Assembly (NCBI GenBank): GCA_934725305.1
Contig: CAKVBA010000051.1
Coordinates: 1 to 20,674 of the forward strand
Origin: an uncultured Parabacteroides sp.
Lineage (GTDB): Bacteria; Bacteroidota; Bacteroidia; Bacteroidales; Tannerellaceae
Direction of reading: 5' to 3'
DNA: 20,674 nt
Both the position numbers and the translations under genes were made by a program. Below are positions 6,115 through 13,421 of the stretch, piece by piece (position 1 is the stretch's first letter; every line of letters begins with the position of its first letter). The notes beneath the pieces were generated by a model. That model did not search any database. It had not been told where the DNA came from and was given only the letters and a program-made list of their open reading frames with translations.

Positions 6115-7266
6115 ATGAGTAAAGTTGCATTAATCACAGGTATCACCGGACAAGACGGTGCCTATCTGGCCGAATATTTAATTAAGCAGGGATATATCGT
6201 ACATGGTATCAAGCGTCGCTCTTCGATGTTCAATACCGACCGTATCGATCATCTCTATCAGGATCCGCATGTCGAGAACCGTAATCTGATTTTGCATTAC
6301 GGCGATTTGACAGACAGCTTGAACCTGACACGCATCATTGGAGAAGTGCGTCCCGACGAGATTTACAACCTGGCAGCCATGAGCCACGTCAAGGTAAGTT
6401 TCGATACGCCGGAATATACCGCCAATGCCGATGGTATAGGCGTGTTGCGTATTCTCGAAGCTGTGCGTATGCTGAATCTGATCCCGAAGACCCGCATCTA
6501 TCAGGCATCTACCTCCGAACTGTATGGTTTGGTGCAGGAGGTTCCGCAGAAGGAGACCACGCCATTCTATCCGCGTAGCCCCTATGCTGTTGCTAAACTC
6601 TATGGCTATTGGATTACGGTGAATTATCGTGAAGCCTACAATATGCATGCTTCCAACGGTATCCTGTTCAACCATGAGTCTCCGCTACGAGGCGAAACCT
6701 TTGTGACACGTAAGGTGACCCGTGCCGTTTCACGTATTGCCATGGACATGCAGCAAAAGGTCTATATGGGTAATCTGTCATCGAAGCGCGATTGGGGACA
6801 TGCCAAGGATTATGTACGTGCGATGCATGCTATTTTGCAGCAAGACCAGCCCGATGATTATGTTATTGCAACCGGCATCACCACAACAATCCGCGATTTT
6901 ATCCGGATGGCCTTTACTGAAATAGGACTTGAAGTAGAGTTCCAGGGTCAGGGAGTTGATGAGGTAGCTCTGCTTCGTTCGGTTGACGAATCGGTGTTTT
7001 CGGCTAAAGTAGGGACCAATTTCCTTGAGAATATTAACAAACGTATAGGCGAGCAGGTGGTCGGTGTCGATCCGCAATATTTCCGTCCGACTGAGGTTGA
7101 TTTGCTGATAGGAGATGCTTCCAAGGCTAAGGCCAAATTGGGCTGGGAGCCCGAATATACATTGGCTGCGCTGGTTAAGGATATGATGCAAAGCGACATA
7201 AAACTCATGAAAAAAGAGTCGTATCTTCGAGAAGGAGGCTATAAGATATTAAATTATTTCGAGTAA
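6115..7266 (+). CDS. gmd: GDP-mannose 4,6-dehydratase
   Basis: This 383-residue extended SDR enzyme removes water from GDP-D-mannose to give GDP-4-keto-6-deoxy-D-mannose, the substrate of the fcl product encoded just upstream. The coenzyme motif GITGQDG is at residues 9-15, [17 protein letters not shown] at about 32-48, the catalytic Thr/Glu in ASTSELYG near 131-138, and Tyr157/Lys161 in [20 protein letters not shown] is the family signature for substrate binding. Length is typical (about 350-380 residues). The gene is last in the rfbA-fcl-gmd run. No terminator hairpin follows, so transcription might continue into the porin gene, which also has its own promoter. GDP-fucose in Bacteroidales feeds capsule and protein O-glycan fucosylation. 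Confidence 0.96.
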   Translation: MSKVALITGITGQDGAYLAEYLIKQGYIVHGIKRRSSMFNTDRIDHLYQDPHVENRNLILHYGDLTDSLNLTRIIGEVRPDEIYNLAAMSHVKVSFDTPEYTANADGIGVLRILEAVRMLNLIPKTRIYQASTSELYGLVQEVPQKETTPFYPRSPYAVAKLYGYWITVNYREAYNMHASNGILFNHESPLRGETFVTRKVTRAVSRIAMDMQQKVYMGNLSSKRDWGHAKDYVRAMHAILQQDQPDDYVIATGITTTIRDFIRMAFTEIGLEVEFQGQGVDEVALLRSVDESVFSAKVGTNFLENINKRIGEQVVGVDPQYFRPTEVDLLIGDASKAKAKLGWEPEYTLAALVKDMMQSDIKLMKKESYLREGGYKILNYFE

Positions 7267-7289
7267 GTAAGAACAAAATAGCGTTTTTA

Positions 7290-7320
7290 TTTGTTATAAT
7301 TAGAAAAAGATTTAATTTTG
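7290..7320 (+). promoter_or_regulatory. Strong Bacteroidetes promoter of the OmpA-family porin
   Basis: TTTG at 7290-7293, a 19-base spacer, and TAATTTTG at 7313-7320 match the consensus TTTG-N19-TAnnTTTG. The start codon is about 60 bases downstream, leaving a leader of roughly 50 bases that is AT-rich near the ATG (TTTAATTAAAATG). Confidence 0.8.
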
Positions 7321-7378
7321 CTCCAAAAATGAGCATTGTTACAGGACAATTGATTGTTTAATTAAAATGTTGATGAAT

Positions 7379-8539
7379 ATGAAGACAAAGGTTTTACTTT
7401 TAGCTTTGTTGTGTGGTTTTGTCTTCTCTGTGGGAGCACAGGAATTTAAACCGCAGGTGGGCTTCAGTAATGAAGCAGGTTATAAAACGAATTTCAAGAA
7501 AAATAAGGCCAAAGACAATTGGTTTATTTCTGTTGCTGGTGGTGCAAGTATCTTGTTGGGCGACCAGAATACAGAAGCAAGCTTGGGCAGCCGCTTGAAC
7601 TTTGCTCCTCAGTTCTCATTTGGTAAATGGTTTAATCCCTATTTGGCATTCCGTACTCAGTTGAACGGTGGTGTTATCCACGGTTATGAATTCTTGTATA
7701 ACGATACAAGAAACCCGATGCAGATGCAGCACAATAAGTATTTCGCAGCTCACGTTGATTTGTTGTGGGATGTAACTAACTTCTGGGCTCCGTACAGTGA
7801 GTCAAAAGTGTTCCGTCTGATTCCTTGGGTTGGTTTCGGTTATGCACAGCGTTTCAAAACAGACGAAGCTGTTGAACATACACGTACAGAATCTCCTTCA
7901 TTGAACTGTGGTATGATTATGTCATTCCGTTTGAGCAAACGTGTTGATTTGACATTGGAAGGTCAGTATTCAATGTTGAACGAACAGTTCAACCGTATCA
8001 ACTACCACCACTTGACAGATGGTATCGCTCAGTTGAGTGCTGGTTTCACATTTAAGTTGGGTAAGACTGATTTCGAAGTTATGCAGCCGATGGATTACGA
8101 TTTGTTGAACGACTTGAACAACCAGATCAACAAGTTGCGTGCTGAAAATGATGAATTGAGCAAACGTCCGGTTTCTTGTCCGGAATGTCCGGAAGCAGTT
8201 GCTGCTGTTGTAAACAACTATGTTGACAATGTAGTATTCTTCCGTCTGAATAGCGCTAAGATTGATAAGAACCAGCAGATCAATATCTACAACACTGCTG
8301 AATTCGTTAAGAGCAACAACGCTCCTATCAAGGTTATCGGTTATGCAGATAAGAAAACTGGTACAAGCAGCTATAACATGGGTATTTCTGAAAGACGTGC
8401 TAAAGCCGTTGCTAAGGAATTGATCGAAAAATATGGTGTTTCTTCTGATCAGATCACTATTGAGTGGAAGGGTTGCGAAGAACAGCCGTACAGCGAAAAC
8501 AACTGGAACCGTGTTGTTATCATGAGAGCTGACAAATAA
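7379..8539 (+). CDS. OmpA-family outer-membrane porin with C-terminal peptidoglycan-binding domain
   Basis: The protein has 386 residues from the ATG at 7379. Two in-frame ATGs lie 6 and 12 bases upstream, but MKTKVLLLALLCGFVFSVGA is a normal signal peptide start. Residues about 25-230 form an OmpA-like eight-strand barrel rich in alternating aromatic strands. A short coiled segment (NDLNNQINKLRAENDELSKR) and a CPEC motif link it to the OmpA domain (about 275-386). That domain contains NSAKIDKNQ, the peptidoglycan-contacting Asp in YADKKTG, and Arg in the SERRAKAV helix. It should anchor the outer membrane to the cell wall. Codon use is strongly biased (AAC, CGT, GGT, TTG), unlike its neighbours, which with its consensus promoter and terminator suggests very high expression. 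Confidence 0.92.
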   Translation: MKTKVLLLALLCGFVFSVGAQEFKPQVGFSNEAGYKTNFKKNKAKDNWFISVAGGASILLGDQNTEASLGSRLNFAPQFSFGKWFNPYLAFRTQLNGGVIHGYEFLYNDTRNPMQMQHNKYFAAHVDLLWDVTNFWAPYSESKVFRLIPWVGFGYAQRFKTDEAVEHTRTESPSLNCGMIMSFRLSKRVDLTLEGQYSMLNEQFNRINYHHLTDGIAQLSAGFTFKLGKTDFEVMQPMDYDLLNDLNNQINKLRAENDELSKRPVSCPECPEAVAAVVNNYVDNVVFFRLNSAKIDKNQQINIYNTAEFVKSNNAPIKVIGYADKKTGTSSYNMGISERRAKAVAKELIEKYGVSSDQITIEWKGCEEQPYSENNWNRVVIMRADK

Positions 8540-8559
8540 TATTAGAATCTATTTTATAT

Positions 8560-8604
8560 AAAGGGGTTGTGTCAAAATAATCATTTTGATGCAGCCCCTT
8601 TATC
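8560..8604 (+). terminator. Terminator hairpin after the porin; homologous to the hairpin at 13090
   Basis: A 19-pair stem (8560-8578 with 8583-8601, a few G-T pairs) encloses loop AATC. The left arm reads GGGGTTGTGTCAAAAT and the right ATTTTGATGCAGCCCC. The T-run is short (CCTTTAT). It begins 21 bases after the porin stop. Confidence 0.75.
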
Positions 8605-8656
8605 GTTTGTCTGTATTTCTTCCATACTGTCTCTTTTTTTGCTCAGAAATATTAAT

Positions 8657-8664
8657 TACATTTG
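8657..8664 (+). promoter_or_regulatory. -7 promoter box TACATTTG before the sugar transferase
   Basis: This is an exact TAnnTTTG match, 21 bases upstream of the ATG at 8686. Upstream is a T-rich tract with TTTG at 8638-8641, only 15 bases away, so the -33 element is imperfect. The transcript leader would be very short. Confidence 0.5.
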
Positions 8665-8685
8665 TAAGATTTTAGATGTAAATGT

Positions 8686-10083
8686 ATGGAACTAAATAAA
8701 AAATACGGTTATCTGATACAGTGGCTCATTGGGGTGGGCGATTTGCTCGTGCTGAATTTTCTCTTCTTTTTTGTCTATTATCTGTTGGGAGAGACTTATG
8801 TGGGAGCTATTAAGAACAGTTTGCGTGAGGTTCTTTTGCTGTTGAATTTTTGTTACTTCTTTTCTCTTTATTTTGTTCCTATACAGTTGCATGCTGCTGT
8901 TATCTTTCTTGATAAGATTGTTCAGCGGGCTTTCTTTCTAATGACCATACTTATTGTGCTTTTTGCTACCTGCCTCATCTTTATGAATATAGGTGACGTG
9001 TTGGCAACCTTTTTGTTGGTCTATTATTTCTCATCCGTTATTATCTTTTCATTGTGGCGCGTTTTGGTACGTGTTTGTTTGAAAGCCTATCGTAAGAAGG
9101 GCTATAATTCCCGTAAAGTTGTGATTGTGGGTGCCGGTAAGAATGGCATGGAGCTGTATCGCTTAATGAAAGACGACTTGGCTTATGGATTTTGTGTGAT
9201 GGGATTCTTTGATGACAATGTCTCTCTGAAAGAGGTGTTGCCCAATTATTTAGGACAGACAAGTGGCGTTGAAGACTATGTCTTGAAAAACGATATTGAT
9301 GAGATCTATTGTACACTGCCAGGTACGCATGATGGCAAGATTGGACGTATATTCAATTTTGCCGAAAAGAATATGGTGCGATTCTATCTGATACCTCAGT
9401 TCTATCGAGAGGTAAAGAAAGGGTTGGTGCTTGAGATGATGGAATCTATACCTGTATTAATGGTACGTCGTGAGCCATTGCAGTCTGTCTATAACCGGGC
9501 ATTAAAGCGTATGTTTGATATTCTGTTTTCCCTTTCTATTCTGTTGACAATATTCCCTATTTTATATATTGTGGTAGGTCTGCTTATCAAGATGAGTTCA
9601 CCAGGTCCGATTCTGTTCCGCCAGAAGCGAACCGGATTGTATGGACGTGATTTTGAATGTTATAAGTTTAGAACCATGAAGGTAAATGATCAGGCAGATA
9701 CATTGCAGGCTCAGAAGAATGATCCGCGTAAGACTCCTATCGGTGATTTCTTGCGTCGTACCAATCTGGATGAGTTTCCACAGTTTGTAAATGTGCTGTT
9801 GGGAGATATGTCAGTAGTGGGTCCGCGTCCTCACATGTTGAAGCATACAGAACAGTATTCGGCTTTGATCGATAAATATATGGTGCGCCATTTGGTAAAA
9901 CCGGGAGTGACCGGTTGGGCTCAGGTAACGGGTTATCGTGGAGAGACCAAGACTCTGGAACAGATGGAGGGAAGAGTCAAGAGAGACGTTTGGTATATTG
10001 AGAACTGGAGTTTCTTCCTCGACTTAAAAATCATTGTCGTCACTGTTTTGAATATGTTCAAGGGAGAAAAGAATGCCTATTAA
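8686..10083 (+). CDS. Undecaprenyl-phosphate sugar-1-phosphate transferase (WbaP/WcaJ type)
   Basis: This 465-residue polyprenyl glycosylphosphotransferase moves a sugar-1-phosphate, probably hexose, from its UDP-sugar to undecaprenyl phosphate at the inner membrane, starting a capsule, O-antigen or similar glycan. The first 130 residues hold four hydrophobic helices. Residues about 140-245 form a CoA_binding_3/Rossmann-like domain ([17 protein letters not shown]). A further membrane helix near 275-295 leads into the bacterial sugar transferase domain: [46 protein letters not shown] and [15 protein letters not shown]. All core motifs are present and length is typical (about 460). The exact sugar cannot be read from sequence. 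It sits downstream of GDP-fucose and dTDP-glucose genes, separated by the porin, and has its own -7 box. Confidence 0.9.
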   Translation: MELNKKYGYLIQWLIGVGDLLVLNFLFFFVYYLLGETYVGAIKNSLREVLLLLNFCYFFSLYFVPIQLHAAVIFLDKIVQRAFFLMTILIVLFATCLIFMNIGDVLATFLLVYYFSSVIIFSLWRVLVRVCLKAYRKKGYNSRKVVIVGAGKNGMELYRLMKDDLAYGFCVMGFFDDNVSLKEVLPNYLGQTSGVEDYVLKNDIDEIYCTLPGTHDGKIGRIFNFAEKNMVRFYLIPQFYREVKKGLVLEMMESIPVLMVRREPLQSVYNRALKRMFDILFSLSILLTIFPILYIVVGLLIKMSSPGPILFRQKRTGLYGRDFECYKFRTMKVNDQADTLQAQKNDPRKTPIGDFLRRTNLDEFPQFVNVLLGDMSVVGPRPHMLKHTEQYSALIDKYMVRHLVKPGVTGWAQVTGYRGETKTLEQMEGRVKRDVWYIENWSFFLDLKIIVVTVLNMFKGEKNAY

Positions 10084-10141
10084 TGCGAATAGGTATGCAC
10101 ACTTTTTCTCTCTATGTGTAATGCTGTTTCCTTTTTTATTG

Positions 10142-10149
10142 TATATTTG
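10142..10149 (+). promoter_or_regulatory. -7 promoter box TATATTTG immediately before ruvX
   Basis: This is an exact TAnnTTTG match whose last base lies only 6 bases before the ruvX ATG. Starts normally fall about 6-7 bases after this box, so the transcript could begin at or next to the start codon (leaderless). No clear TTG is seen at the -33 distance. Confidence 0.45.
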
Positions 10150-10155
10150 CAGTCA

Positions 10156-10584
10156 ATGGGACGAATTTTAGCAATAGATTATGGCCGTAAGCGCACGGGA
10201 GTGGCTGTTACTGATCCGTTACAGATGATTGCAAATGGATTGGACACTGTGCCGAGTGGCGAGTTGATAGCTTATCTGCAAAGCTATCTAAGCAAGGAGT
10301 CTGTCGAACGCTTTGTAGTGGGGCAGCCCAAGCAAATGAATAATCAGCCTTCTGAAAACATGCAATATGTCAAGGCTTTTGTGACTCAGTTACAGAAGGC
10401 ATTTCCTACTATTCCTGTTGAATATTTCGATGAGCGTTTCACCTCTGTATTGGCTCATCGGGCCATGTTGGATGGAGGGCTGAAGAAAAAGAAAAGACAA
10501 GAGAAGGCGTTGGTTGATGAAATCAGTGCCGTCATCATTCTACAATCTTATTTAGAAAGTAAAAAATATCAGTATAACGTATGA
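10156..10584 (+). CDS. ruvX: RuvX/YqgF-family putative Holliday junction resolvase and pre-rRNA processing nuclease
   Basis: A 142-residue RNase H-fold protein. The start [20 protein letters not shown] carries the first catalytic Asp. The middle segment [14 protein letters not shown] corresponds to the family's VGLP...G region, and [12 protein letters not shown] carries a conserved acidic residue. A final Asp occurs in [14 protein letters not shown]. An upstream ATG in frame (10114) would add 14 residues and overlap the TATATTTG box; I prefer 10156 because the family begins with M-(G/S)-R-(I/L)-LAID. The YqgF family is linked to 16S rRNA 5'-end maturation and to recombination. The stop overlaps the next start as ATGA, so ruvX and def are translationally coupled. 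Confidence 0.9.
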   Translation: MGRILAIDYGRKRTGVAVTDPLQMIANGLDTVPSGELIAYLQSYLSKESVERFVVGQPKQMNNQPSENMQYVKAFVTQLQKAFPTIPVEYFDERFTSVLAHRAMLDGGLKKKKRQEKALVDEISAVIILQSYLESKKYQYNV

Positions 10585-11138
10585 TTTTACCAGTATATCT
10601 ATATGGACAGCCGGTGTTGAGAAAAGAGGCTGAAGCTATTTCGGCTGATTATCCGGAGTTGAAGCAATTAGTTGCAAACATGTTTGAAACCATGTATAAT
10701 GCCGATGGTGTTGGTTTGGCCGGTCCGCAGGTAGGTTTGGCAATCCAGTTGTTAGTGATTGACGCCGATGTATTGGCTGATGATTTTCAAGAATGCAAGG
10801 GTTTGAAGCGAGTAATGATTAATCCTGTATTTTTGGAAAAGAGTGAAGAGACAGTTTCTATGGAAGAAGGTTGCTTAAGTTTGCCGGGTGTTCATGAAAA
10901 GGTAGATCGCTCTGTGAAGATCCGCATTAAGTATATGGATGCAGACTTTGTTGAGCATGAAGAGGAATTTTCTGGCTTTGCTGCACGTGTAGTTCAGCAC
11001 GAGTGTGAGCATTTGGGCGGTCATGTCTTTATTGACAATATTTCTGCTATCCGCCGTCAGTTAAACAAAAGAAAGTTGAACAATATTATCAAAGGAACAG
11101 TCCATTGCTCTTATCGTGCAAAGGCTGTTGGAAAATAA
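10581..11138 (+). CDS. def: Peptide deformylase
   Basis: This 185-residue metalloenzyme removes the formyl group from N-formylmethionine of new proteins. Three family motifs are present: [10 protein letters not shown] (residues 43-52; usually GxGLAAxQ), EGCLSLPG (96-103) with metal ligand Cys98, and QHECEH (139-144) with ligands His140 and His144 and catalytic Glu141. The last motif is usually QHExDH, so the Asp to Glu change and the following LGGH (often LxGxLF or similar) are noteworthy. The C-terminal tail [17 protein letters not shown] is typical of Bacteroidales enzymes. Overlaps ruvX by four bases and precedes the carboxyltransferase by 10 bases, so it belongs to the same transcript. 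Confidence 0.93.
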   Translation: MILPVYLYGQPVLRKEAEAISADYPELKQLVANMFETMYNADGVGLAGPQVGLAIQLLVIDADVLADDFQECKGLKRVMINPVFLEKSEETVSMEEGCLSLPGVHEKVDRSVKIRIKYMDADFVEHEEEFSGFAARVVQHECEHLGGHVFIDNISAIRRQLNKRKLNNIIKGTVHCSYRAKAVGK

Positions 11139-11148
11139 GGTTTATTAT

Positions 11149-12696
11149 ATGACAGATTTAAGTAAAAACATTCAGACCCTTCGGGAAAAAAAGGCCGTCG
11201 TTGAGATGGGTGGAGGGGAGAAAGCTATTGAAAAGCAGATTGCAATGGGTAAGATGACTGCCCGTGATCGTATCCTTACCTTGTTGGACAAGAATTCTTT
11301 TCATGAATACGACCTGTTTGTAAAGCACGATGGTCGGGATTTTGGTATGGACAAGAAGGATTTTCCTGGTGATGGTGTTGTAACCGGTACTGGTACAATC
11401 TTTGGTGCTCCTGTTTGTATTTATGCACAGGATTTTACCGTAGCAGGTGGTTCGTTAGGTTTGCAGCATGCACGTAAGATCACCAAGATTATGGACCATG
11501 CGCTGAAGATGAAATGTCCTATTATTGGTATCAACGATTCTGGTGGAGCTCGTATTCAGGAAGGTGTAGGTGCATTGGCCGGTTATGGCGAAATCTTTTA
11601 CCGTAATACAATTGCATCAGGTGTAATTCCTCAGATCTCGTTGATCTTAGGTCCTTGTGCAGGTGGTGCTGTGTATTCGCCTGCATTGACAGACTTTGTG
11701 TTTGTGGTTGAAAATATATCAAAGATGTTCATCACGGGTCCGAACGTAATCAAGACGGTGTTGGGCGAAGATATTTCGATGGAAGATTTGGGTGGTGCTC
11801 GTGTTCATGCTGAGACAACCGGTAATGCTCACTTCTATGCATTGAGCGAACAGGAATGTTTCGATCAGGTTAAGCGTTTGGTAAGCTTTATTCCGTGGAA
11901 CAATCAGCAGCATGCCAAACCTATGGAACCGAAAGAACCGACAGCCATGATTAATATCGAAGAGGTGGTTCCTGCCGATCCGAAGCAGCCGTATGATGTA
12001 CGCGACGTTATCAAATGTATTGTTGATGACTCAGACTTCCTGGAAGTACAACAGTTGTGGGCCGCTAACATCGTGATTGGTTTCGGTCGTATGGGTGGCG
12101 AAACAGTTGGTTTCGTAGCAAACCAGCCAATGGTGTTGGCAGGTGTGCTTGACTGTGACAGCGCAGACAAGGCGGCTCGCTTTATCCGTTTCTGTGACTC
12201 ATTCAATATTCCTATCATTACATTGGAAGATATGCCGGGCTATCTGCCGGGTGTTGACCAGGAACATGCCGGTGTGATCCGTCACGGTGCTAAGGTGTTG
12301 TATGCTTACTCTGAAGCCACTGTGCCTAAGATTACGGTTATCTTGCGTAAGGCTTATGGTGGAGGTTACATCGCTATGAACTCACGTCACTTGGGAGCCG
12401 ATTTCATGTTTGCATGGCCAAGTGCAGAGATTGCGGTTATGGGACCTGAAGGTGCAGCAAACATTATCTTCCGTAAGGAGATTATGGAGGCTGAAGATCA
12501 GGAAGCCATGCGCCAGGAAAAGGTTAAAGAATATATTGAGAAATTTGCTAATCCGTATGTGGCTGCTTCTAAGGGATTCATCGACTCTGTTATTGAACCG
12601 AAGGAGACTCGTGCATTGTTGCTTCATGCGTTGAAACTTTCTGTATTGAAAGAAGAATACCGACCGGCTAAGAAGCACGGATTGCCTCCGTTCTAA
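11149..12696 (+). CDS. mmdA: Acyl-CoA carboxyltransferase, propionyl/methylmalonyl-CoA type (carboxylase beta or decarboxylase alpha)
   Basis: This 515-residue protein belongs to the biotin-dependent carboxyltransferase family. N-terminal half: KMTARDRILTLLDKNSFHEY, then the acyl-CoA-binding NDSGGARIQEGVGALAGYGE and GPCAGGAVYSPALTDF. C-terminal half: LEDMPGYLPGVDQEHAGVIR and KAYGGGYIAMNSRHLGAD, which shape the biotin pocket. It could transfer carboxyl from biotin to propionyl-CoA or run the reverse decarboxylation in the succinate-propionate pathway; sequence alone does not decide. The start at 11149 is chosen because the family begins with a short helix (LSKNIQTLREKKA); an upstream TTG would overlap def. 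The next gene is a biotin carrier. The symbol is the one commonly used for this family in Bacteroidales. Confidence 0.88.
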   Translation: MTDLSKNIQTLREKKAVVEMGGGEKAIEKQIAMGKMTARDRILTLLDKNSFHEYDLFVKHDGRDFGMDKKDFPGDGVVTGTGTIFGAPVCIYAQDFTVAGGSLGLQHARKITKIMDHALKMKCPIIGINDSGGARIQEGVGALAGYGEIFYRNTIASGVIPQISLILGPCAGGAVYSPALTDFVFVVENISKMFITGPNVIKTVLGEDISMEDLGGARVHAETTGNAHFYALSEQECFDQVKRLVSFIPWNNQQHAKPMEPKEPTAMINIEEVVPADPKQPYDVRDVIKCIVDDSDFLEVQQLWAANIVIGFGRMGGETVGFVANQPMVLAGVLDCDSADKAARFIRFCDSFNIPIITLEDMPGYLPGVDQEHAGVIRHGAKVLYAYSEATVPKITVILRKAYGGGYIAMNSRHLGADFMFAWPSAEIAVMGPEGAANIIFRKEIMEAEDQEAMRQEKVKEYIEKFANPYVAASKGFIDSVIEPKETRALLLHALKLSVLKEEYRPAKKHGLPPF

Positions 12697-12726
12697 TTTG
12701 GGTTTGTTGTATTAAATGTTTTGAAT

Positions 12727-13050
12727 ATGGAAAATAAAGAGCAAGAATATGTTGATTTTGTAGTGACGGCACGTGCGTATAAGACTCTGCTGACTGCAAA
12801 ATATAAAAACCGTAAGATGTGGCACAAGCCGTATGTGGGTGATGTGATTTCTCATCTGCCGGGAACCATTGTCAAGATGGAGGTTGAGAAGGGCCAGCAT
12901 GTCGAGGCTGGTCAGTTGCTGCTGATCCATCAGGCAATGAAGATGTACAATCGTGTAGTGGCTCCTATAGCCGGTACGGTTGTCGAGTTGGACGTGAAGG
13001 AAGGTGATCAGATTCCAAAGGATCATTTGATGGTTAAGATTGAGCCGTAA
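12727..13050 (+). CDS. Biotin carboxyl carrier protein of the acyl-CoA carboxylase/decarboxylase
   Basis: A 107-residue biotinyl-domain protein. The biotinylation motif AMKM is at residues 70-73, so Lys72 should carry biotin. The domain runs from about residue 38 (GDVISHLPGTIVKMEVEKGQ) to the end (GTVVELDVKEGDQI), with the usual two-fold GTI/GTV symmetry. Residues 1-35 are a charged extension (VDFVVTARAYKTLL) without the long Pro/Ala linker of AccB or decarboxylase gamma subunits. It carries carboxyl groups between a biotin carboxylase or membrane decarboxylase and the carboxyltransferase encoded 30 bases upstream. No biotin carboxylase or oadB/mmdB-like beta subunit gene is in this window. 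The ATG at 12727 is preferred over the TTG two codons earlier. Confidence 0.9.
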   Translation: MENKEQEYVDFVVTARAYKTLLTAKYKNRKMWHKPYVGDVISHLPGTIVKMEVEKGQHVEAGQLLLIHQAMKMYNRVVAPIAGTVVELDVKEGDQIPKDHLMVKIEP

Positions 13051-13089
13051 ATCGAGTTTTTTCTTATACATATTTACATATTGGAGGTG

Positions 13090-13131
13090 AGGAGCTGTGT
13101 CGAAATGTTTGTTTTGATGCAGCTCCTTTTT
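13090..13131 (+). terminator. Terminator hairpin after the biotin carrier gene; homologous to the hairpin at 8560
   Basis: A 16-pair stem (13090-13105 with 13112-13127) encloses a 6-base loop (TGTTTG) and is followed by five T. The left arm is AGGAGCTGTGTCGAAA, the right TTTTGATGCAGCTCCT. Two G-T wobbles sit at the same place as in the porin terminator. Confidence 0.8.
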
Positions 13132-13331
13132 CATGCCGGAATTTATAGAAGCCAGGCGCAGCGGTTTTCTATGGCAGCGCAGTATGAAAACATTAGAACC
13201 GACTTCGCGCTTGCGAAGTGAGGTTATTTTGATACATTCAGTTGATGAGGATAAGCGCAAAGGGCTTTTGCTATATCATTATTCAAAGAGTAGGATGACC
13301 TCTCTCTGCCGGAAAGAAGAATACTGATTAT

Positions 13332-13362
13332 TTTGTGGATTTATTTAGTTGTCTTACATTTG
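13332..13362 (+). promoter_or_regulatory. radA promoter
   Basis: TTTG at 13332-13335, a 19-base spacer and TACATTTG at 13355-13362 match the Bacteroidetes promoter consensus. The radA ATG is 59 bases downstream. Confidence 0.75.
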
Positions 13363-13421
13363 CGGACTTTTGGTAGAATGAGTCTTCCGAAAAAGTAGGA
13401 TTGAAGAAGAAACGCGAACAG

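Larger units (their letters stand above)
13051..13421 (+). other. Intergenic stretch between carrier protein and radA
   Basis: The 371 bases hold the terminator hairpin at 13090-13131, a 7 bp perfect hairpin (13202-13208 with 13213-13219, loop GCTT) and the radA promoter at 13332-13362. A 64-codon frame (13133-13327) begins inside the terminator arm and has no family resemblance or leader; I do not count it as a gene. Confidence 0.6.

Noticed and set aside
7367..7378. Porin start at the first of three in-frame ATGs
   Set aside because: Starting at 7379 gives a standard signal peptide beginning MKTK; the earlier ATGs would only add MLMN.
8560..8604. Complete insertion sequence end at the porin terminator
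   Set aside because: No transposase or second matching end is found within several kilobases that would bound an element; the two hairpins at 8560 and 13090 enclose only normal genes and are each self-contained.
13133..13327. 64-codon open frame between the biotin carrier and radA
   Set aside because: It starts within the terminator arm, has no promoter or leader of its own, contains a perfect hairpin, and shows no recognisable domain.
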